Part shown: positions 12,997 to 17,020 of the stretch, piece by piece | How the letters are laid out: the number at the start of each line of letters is the position of its first letter | How positions within the stretch are numbered: the stretch's first letter is position 1 | Source: Chloroflexota bacterium | Lineage (GTDB): Bacteria; Chloroflexota; Ktedonobacteria; Ktedonobacterales; Ktedonobacteraceae | Length of the DNA stretch: 17,020 nucleotides | Assembly (NCBI GenBank): GCA_005881995.1 | Contig: VBHV01000101.1 | Coordinates: forward strand, 5,760 to 22,779 | Direction: 5' to 3' | Position numbers and translations under genes: made by a program | Notes under the pieces: model-generated | Database searches by the model: none | Seen by the model: only the letters and a program-made list of their open reading frames with translations | What the model was told of the DNA's origin: nothing

Positions 12997-13047
12997 AGGA
13001 CAAGCACAAGGCCCCCACATCCACCCCACACCACTCCTTGTCCCTAC
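12997..13047. repeat. Solo copy of the GTAGGGACAAGG repeat between hemW and recJ
   Basis: AGGACAAGCACAAGGCCCCC through TTGTCCCTACA matches the right arm of the 11588-11718 element over about 51 bases, with a few substitutions. It is flanked by CGAACCG (12986-12992) and CGGTTCG (13052-13058), a 7-bp inverted repeat. It lies in the upstream open frame of recJ but before the real start. Confidence 0.8.
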
Positions 13048-13079
13048 AAAACGGTTCGAAAGCAAAAAAGGGATTAACT

Positions 13080-14909
13080 ATGGAGCAATTGCCTTCTCTA
13101 TCTGCATCATCGTGGAGCGTGTATACACCGCTTACTAAAACACAGTTTGAGGAATTTCGCGCGGCGGGAATAGCGTCCCTGCACGCGCAATTGCTCTTTA
13201 ACCGGGGAGTGATCACGCCCGAAGCTATGCGGCGTTTCCTGGCGGCAAGTTTTGATGAGATACCTGATCCACTTACACTGATCGATATGGATCGGGCGGT
13301 GGAGCGTATTTCACGAGCGTTGGACGAACACGAACATATCACGATTTATGGCGACTTTGATGCTGATGGCGTCACTTCTGCCGCGCTGCTTACGCGTGCG
13401 CTGCGTAAACTCAAACATGCAAATGCAGCGCTCGATTATTTTATTCCGCATCGTATAGAGGATACGCGCGGCGTGAGCAGGGAGTCACTGGAGAAGATTC
13501 ATACCAGGGGAACCTCGCTGCTTATCACCACCGATTGCGGCAGTTCCGATGTAGCGGAGGTAGAGTACGCCAGGACGCTGGGCATCGATGTTATCATTAC
13601 CGATCATCACCATCCACCGGAGCAATTGCCGCAGGCCTACGCCATGATCAATCCCTGGCGACCAGATTGCACCTACAGCGAGCGTTATCTCTGCGGGGTA
13701 GGTATCGCCTTCAAGCTGGCGCAGGCACTCCTACGGGCGTATGGACGCGAAGAGGAGGTATTGGAACTACTCGACCTGGTCGCGATTGGCACCATTGGTG
13801 ACGTGGCACAATTGTTAGGTGAAAATCATACGCTGGTGAAGCTGGGTTTGAAGCAACTCGACGCGACGACGAACGCGGGCTTAAAGGCGTTGATGCAGCT
13901 TGCCAATTTACAGCCGGGCAGACGGCGCGAGCGCGATATCTCCTACGCCCTGGGACCGCGCATCAACGCTGCCGGGCGTATGAAGCATGCCGGTATCGCA
14001 TTCGAGCTGCTGACAACGGATGACGAGGCAGAGGCGCAGGCGAAGGCCAGGGAACTGGAGGAACTCAACCAGGCGCGCCAGCTGATCACCGAGGAGTTGA
14101 TGAAGCGCGTGCGCGAGCAGGCACAGGGGCAGGAGGGCAACACGGTAGTGCTGGTGTACGGTGCTAAGCTCGAGTGGCCGGAAGGAATCATCGGGCTGGT
14201 AGCGGGCAAGCTTTCGGAGGAGATCAAACGCCCGGTCTTCGTACTCAGCCAGGACAGCGAGACCAGCCGCGGATCCGCGCGCAGTTCCGGGGATTTCAAC
14301 ATTATTGAGGCGCTGCGTGAGCGCGCCGACCTGTTCGAGCGTCACGGCGGACACGCTCAGGCAGCGGGTTTCACAATTGTCAATACCAATATCGAGGCCC
14401 TGCACCAGCACCTGCTGACCTGGCAGGGCAATGGCAGTAATGGAAATGATGGGGGTGATGGAACGGAGCCGGTGGTCGAAGCAGTAGTTCCACCCGATCT
14501 AACCGGGGTGGTAACTGAACAGGAGATCGTCATTCCAACCTATTTCCGCAAGGTTGATCTCGTGATTACAAAGCCAGAAACGCAGCTGACATACGATGCC
14601 TACACCAAGATCAGCCAGCTAGCTCCCTTTGGCGCGGGCAATCCCGAGCCCATTTTCCGGCTGGACGGATTGCGTATTGCACGCCGCTGGGTGAGCGGCC
14701 CTGAAGGGCGGCATTTACGTCTGCGCCTGCGCATCAACGGTACGCAATTTCACGGCACCTATTTCCGCGCCGGGTCCCAGATAGAGTCTTTTTCAGAGGG
14801 TACGCTGGTGAATGTAATCTTCAGCCTGGAACTCGCCTGGAACCCGCCCGATGGCGAGGGACGCAAGGATGTGTGGCTGAAGATTGTGGATATGCAGGTA
14901 GTGGGATAG
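13080..14909 (+). CDS. recJ: Single-stranded-DNA-specific 5'-3' exonuclease RecJ
   Basis: The 609-residue product starts at 13080 (AAAAAAGGG just upstream); a longer in-frame start at 12975 would translate the repeat and is rejected. DHH-family motifs are all present: I, YGDFDADGVTSAA (90-102); II, ITTDCGSSD (149-157); III, IITDHHHPPEQLP (172-184); IV, IGTIGDVAQL (236-245). Then GPRINAAGRMKHA (292-304) and the DHHA1 domain with EGIIGLVAGKL (368-378) and RHGGHAQAAGF (421-431). A C-terminal OB-like domain contains APFGAGNPEP (515-524). RecJ uses Mn/Mg to degrade single strands in recombination and mismatch or base-excision repair. A Gly/Asn/Asp-rich linker (about 449-462) between DHHA1 and the OB part is unusual. 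It lies 107 bases after hemW. Confidence 0.96.
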   Translation: MEQLPSLSASSWSVYTPLTKTQFEEFRAAGIASLHAQLLFNRGVITPEAMRRFLAASFDEIPDPLTLIDMDRAVERISRALDEHEHITIYGDFDADGVTSAALLTRALRKLKHANAALDYFIPHRIEDTRGVSRESLEKIHTRGTSLLITTDCGSSDVAEVEYARTLGIDVIITDHHHPPEQLPQAYAMINPWRPDCTYSERYLCGVGIAFKLAQALLRAYGREEEVLELLDLVAIGTIGDVAQLLGENHTLVKLGLKQLDATTNAGLKALMQLANLQPGRRRERDISYALGPRINAAGRMKHAGIAFELLTTDDEAEAQAKARELEELNQARQLITEELMKRVREQAQGQEGNTVVLVYGAKLEWPEGIIGLVAGKLSEEIKRPVFVLSQDSETSRGSARSSGDFNIIEALRERADLFERHGGHAQAAGFTIVNTNIEALHQHLLTWQGNGSNGNDGGDGTEPVVEAVVPPDLTGVVTEQEIVIPTYFRKVDLVITKPETQLTYDAYTKISQLAPFGAGNPEPIFRLDGLRIARRWVSGPEGRHLRLRLRINGTQFHGTYFRAGSQIESFSEGTLVNVIFSLELAWNPPDGEGRKDVWLKIVDMQVVG

Positions 14910-14939
14910 CTCAAAAGGCCAAAGCGCTGAAACAATATA

Positions 14940-15009
14940 CCTCCTCATCTCGTGTTTGCCTCAGTAGGAGGAATTCCTCTTCGTCTGATCAAAAAACAAA
15001 GACGATGAG
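14940..15009 (+). promoter_or_regulatory. Nested inverted repeats before the lipid kinase gene
   Basis: CCTCCT (14940-14945) can pair with AGGAGG (14966-14971), while GAGGAATTCCTC (14968-14979) is self-complementary and would exclude that pairing. TCGTCT (14981-14986) and AGACGA (15000-15005) enclose a run of six A. This may be an alternating RNA switch, a weak terminator region after recJ, or chance. Function is unproven. Confidence 0.3.
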
Positions 15010-15035
15010 TAATCGTTGTCTTGCGAGGTGATGCT

Positions 15036-16589
15036 ATGCGTGGGAAACGCGCAAGTCTGATCGTAAACCTGCGCTCAGGACGTACTGTCGTCAAAGTGCC
15101 TGAGATGGTTGCTATCCTGACCGCCGCGGGCTGGAAAACTGACATCTGCCTGAAAGAATATAGTGGGGAAACACTACCACTGGCCAGGCAGGCCGCCAAA
15201 GACGGCCATGATCTGGTGATCGGCTACGGGGGAGATGGGACCCTCAACGCTGTCGTCAATGGAGTGCTGTACGCAGGGGGTAAGAGCATCGTCGGTGATC
15301 TTCCTGGGGGGACCTTCAATGAATGGGCAGGCGAGACCACCATCCCGCGCAACCCGGTACAGGCCGCCCTTGCGCTTGTCGATAGCGTTATGTGCCCAGT
15401 GGATCTCGGCTTCTTCCAGATCGAGGGCCTGACTGTCCCTGCCATGCACCGTGAACACTCAGAGGGCGAGGAAAACGATGAGGCAGAGCAAATAGGGCGG
15501 ACAGAGGGGAGAGAGGAGACAGGAGCAACCGCAGAGATATACGAAAAGCCCAAAAAGGCGGGGAAATACCGGCAATACTTCCTGCTGCACGCCGGGTTGG
15601 GCGTCGATGCCGCCATCATGGCGCACATCAATAAACCGCTCAAATACGAAGTTGGCAAGATCGCCTTTGATCTGGCCGGGCTGAAGGAATTGCCCTGGCA
15701 GCACCCATTTCCGGTCAAAATCGGCTCTCTCAACGCTTCTGGGAAACCCGACCTGCTCTGGGAAGGGGAGGTCTGGCAGATTGTCGTAAACAATACACGT
15801 CGCTATGCCGGTACCATCGATCTCTCGCCCCACGCCTACATCGATGACGGCATGTTGGATGTCACCGTGATTCCTGCAGGTGGTCCGCTCACCACACTGG
15901 AAGAAGCCGTATCGTTCCTGCTCCTACATACCGTCGATACTAAGATAACGCGGTACTTTCACGGCCCGCATCTCTCCATCAGCGTCCCGGCTTCCATCGA
16001 GTTAGAACTGGACGGCAACGTCGTCAAATTAAAAGACTTCTTGCGTAAAAAGGAGCGCAGAGCGCTTGAGTACGCGGGAGATACAGACAAAGTCATGGTT
16101 CACTATCGCTTCGATGCAGTTCCGGCTGCCGCTCGCATAGCTTTTCCCAGCACCTATGACGGCTCGATGTTTGAAAAACCGGACCACAAAAAGCCTTTCG
16201 AGCAGGCCGCACAGCAGCGAAAGCAGAGAGAGGAGCAACTTGCCGCGCAGCAGCAAGAGCATCAGTCGGATGGACAGCCCGGGCAGGAATTTTCCAAAGT
16301 GGTCGAGGAATTACAACAACACGGACGCAAGATCACCGTGGTCGGTGTTACCATTCATCCCCAGCGTGCCGAGACGTACATTATCGCGGGCACCTACAAG
16401 GCAAAGAATGATGGGAATATCGAACCCGCCGCCATCCGCGTCGATGGGCACACGCTCGTACTCAATCGTCAGGGCGAGCAGGTCATCCCCCTGATGGTCG
16501 AAAATCTGCACGAGGGCGAGCAGATTACCGTTGAGGGCAAGAGAAGCAAACGCGGCGTCATCGACGCCGATCGCATCACGATGTTGTAG
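15036..16589 (+). CDS. Diacylglycerol/sphingosine-kinase-family lipid kinase with inserted and C-terminal extra domains
   Basis: The ATG at 15036 has GAGGTGAT (15025-15032) before it; a TTG at 15021 is the alternative. The 517-residue product starts with the NAD-kinase-like catalytic lobe: RASLIVNLRSG, then VIGYGGDGTLNAVVNG with GGDGT at 65-69, then GDLPGGTFNEWA (87-98). The second lobe has FLLHAGLGVDA, VNNTRRYAG, and YIDDGMLDVTVIP with the conserved acidic pair (270-271). Such enzymes phosphorylate lipids such as diacylglycerol with ATP. Two parts are extra. One is a highly charged insert at about 139-178, between the lobes. The other is a C-terminus of about 140 residues, made of a Gln/Glu/Lys helix (about 384-412) and a beta-rich module (about 430-517, OB-like, resembling DUF5666). 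Bacterial relatives such as DgkB are about 300 residues. The substrate is unknown. It follows recJ by 126 bases. Confidence 0.88.
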   Translation: MRGKRASLIVNLRSGRTVVKVPEMVAILTAAGWKTDICLKEYSGETLPLARQAAKDGHDLVIGYGGDGTLNAVVNGVLYAGGKSIVGDLPGGTFNEWAGETTIPRNPVQAALALVDSVMCPVDLGFFQIEGLTVPAMHREHSEGEENDEAEQIGRTEGREETGATAEIYEKPKKAGKYRQYFLLHAGLGVDAAIMAHINKPLKYEVGKIAFDLAGLKELPWQHPFPVKIGSLNASGKPDLLWEGEVWQIVVNNTRRYAGTIDLSPHAYIDDGMLDVTVIPAGGPLTTLEEAVSFLLLHTVDTKITRYFHGPHLSISVPASIELELDGNVVKLKDFLRKKERRALEYAGDTDKVMVHYRFDAVPAAARIAFPSTYDGSMFEKPDHKKPFEQAAQQRKQREEQLAAQQQEHQSDGQPGQEFSKVVEELQQHGRKITVVGVTIHPQRAETYIIAGTYKAKNDGNIEPAAIRVDGHTLVLNRQGEQVIPLMVENLHEGEQITVEGKRSKRGVIDADRITML

Positions 16590-16648
16590 GAGATCTTGAT
16601 GATATTGTTGGCGAATTCGGTTTTCACGCTCGGAATACTGTGAACTCT

Positions 16649-16671
16649 AGCTCGAAGCGAGCTTGGTTTTT
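16649..16671 (+). terminator. Rho-independent terminator after the lipid kinase gene
   Basis: AGCTCG (16649-16654) and CGAGCT (16658-16663) form a 6-bp stem with a 3-base loop, followed by TGGTTTTTAAATTT. It lies 59 bases after the kinase stop and probably ends the hemW-recJ-kinase transcript. Confidence 0.7.
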
Positions 16672-16855
16672 AAATTTACGAAGAATATCTTAGTGGGGTT
16701 CTACCCCAGGAGTTCTCACAGAGTTTATTTCAAGCATTTTCTTTGCGCTCTATAACCGAACGGTTCGCCAGATGAAAGAGTATCACAACAGCCTACTTTC
16801 TGTTCAAATAATACTTTTGTCATTCAAGCTTGTAGGAGACTCGCAGGACGAAAAC

Positions 16856-16936
16856 ATGAGAGCTAAACTAGCGAACCAGATAGTAACACAGCTTACTAGT
16901 AAGCAAACAGCATCCATACTTACTAATGACAAGTAA
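16856..16936 (+). CDS. Possible 26-residue small ORF
   Basis: ATG at 16856 with AGGA (16845-16848) seven bases upstream and AGGAG at 16833-16837. It reads MRAKLANQIVTQLTSKQ and on to TAA at 16934-16936. It resembles nothing I know. It is short enough to be chance, and the ribosome site is the only support. It overlaps the start of the frame at 16926 by 11 bases. Confidence 0.18.
   Translation: MRAKLANQIVTQLTSKQTASILTNDK
16891..16904. promoter_or_regulatory. Perfect 14-bp palindrome, operator-like
   Basis: GCTTACTAGTAAGC is fully self-complementary. A looser copy of the same half-sites, TTACTAATGACAAGTAA, lies 16-32 bases downstream (about 16920-16936). Paired similar sites suggest a dimeric regulator upstream of the gene beyond the window edge. 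This is inference only. Confidence 0.35.
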
Positions 16937-17020
16937 AAAAACTTTCATCTGTTGGGCAACGCGACAACCACCTAATGAGTGTTGGGCAAGCAGAGAAGCC
17001 AGGTATCGCACCTCAGAGCA

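Larger units (their letters stand above)
16672..17020. other. AT-richer stretch without a convincing gene
   Basis: I see no recognisable protein, RNA gene or repeat of the families above. Base composition is clearly more AT-rich than the rest, as in a regulatory gap before a gene outside the window. Contents are a CGAAC-G-GTTCG palindrome near 16760, a perfect palindrome at 16891-16904, a short frame at 16856-16936, a frame from 16926 open to the edge, and two TGTTGGGCAA copies 30 bases apart (16950 and 16980). Confidence 0.5.

Noticed and set aside
13908..14411. 167-residue minus-strand frame within recJ
   Set aside because: It lies opposite the DHHA1 coding sequence and shows no independent start signal.
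15224..15833. Minus-strand frames of 189 and 124 residues within the lipid kinase gene
   Set aside because: They are antisense to conserved kinase motifs and have no recognisable domains.
16874..17020. Minus-strand frame entering from the right edge and ending near 16874
   Set aside because: About 48 codons, Cys/Leu-rich with no recognisable motif; it cannot be told from chance without the sequence beyond the window.

Overview
The window looks like the chromosome of a Chloroflexota bacterium, most likely class Ktedonobacteria. I infer this from the moderate G+C content, the mix of protein families, a zinc-binding S18, and gene gaps full of short GC-rich palindromes ending in GCCCCTACA. This is recognition from memory, not a database result. 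All long genes are intact; only the first is cut by the window edge.

Layout. 1-1184: the 3' part of an ABC-type (LivK-like) substrate-binding protein. 1349-3625: a two-HAMP methyl-accepting chemotaxis-like protein with an unusual signalling tip and a Gln/Tyr/Pro tail. 3767-4012: a small zinc-ribbon protein with a good terminator. 4087-5607 (minus strand): rpmI (L35), rplT (L20) and a TrmH/SpoU rRNA methyltransferase. A perfect 24-bp-stem palindrome sits between the last two. A promoter and a structured leader of about 260 nt precede rpmI, and infC is not in its usual place. 5911-7695 (minus): a large GT-C membrane glycosyltransferase (MptB/DUF2029-like). 8039-9715 (plus): a near-consensus promoter, a leader of about 300 nt full of hairpins, then rpsF (S6), ssb and rpsR (S18). 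10046-11488: a membrane-anchored parvulin-type peptidyl-prolyl isomerase. 11761-16589: hemW, recJ and a diacylglycerol-kinase-family lipid kinase with extra domains. 16590-17020: a terminator, then an AT-richer stretch without a convincing gene.

How the parts work together. Two blocks are translation and replication housekeeping: L35-L20-TrmH (50S assembly and rRNA methylation) and S6-SSB-S18. HemW (heme chaperone), RecJ (5'-3' ssDNA exonuclease) and the lipid kinase form a co-directional run that may be partly co-transcribed. The binding protein, receptor and glycosyltransferase face the cell envelope.

The most notable non-coding feature is a set of intergenic inverted repeats at 5703-5822, 7830-7854, 8091-8175, 9751-9935, 11588-11718 and 12997-13047. 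Several share an end resembling CAGGGCG or AGGACAAG and another end CCCTACA. They occur head-to-head, tail-to-tail, tandem or alone, like REP/BIME elements. I found no CRISPR array, phage genes, tRNA, rRNA, or insertion sequence with a transposase. The best leads are the repeat superfamily, the rplT-trmH palindrome, the two ribosomal-operon leaders and the altered receptor tip.
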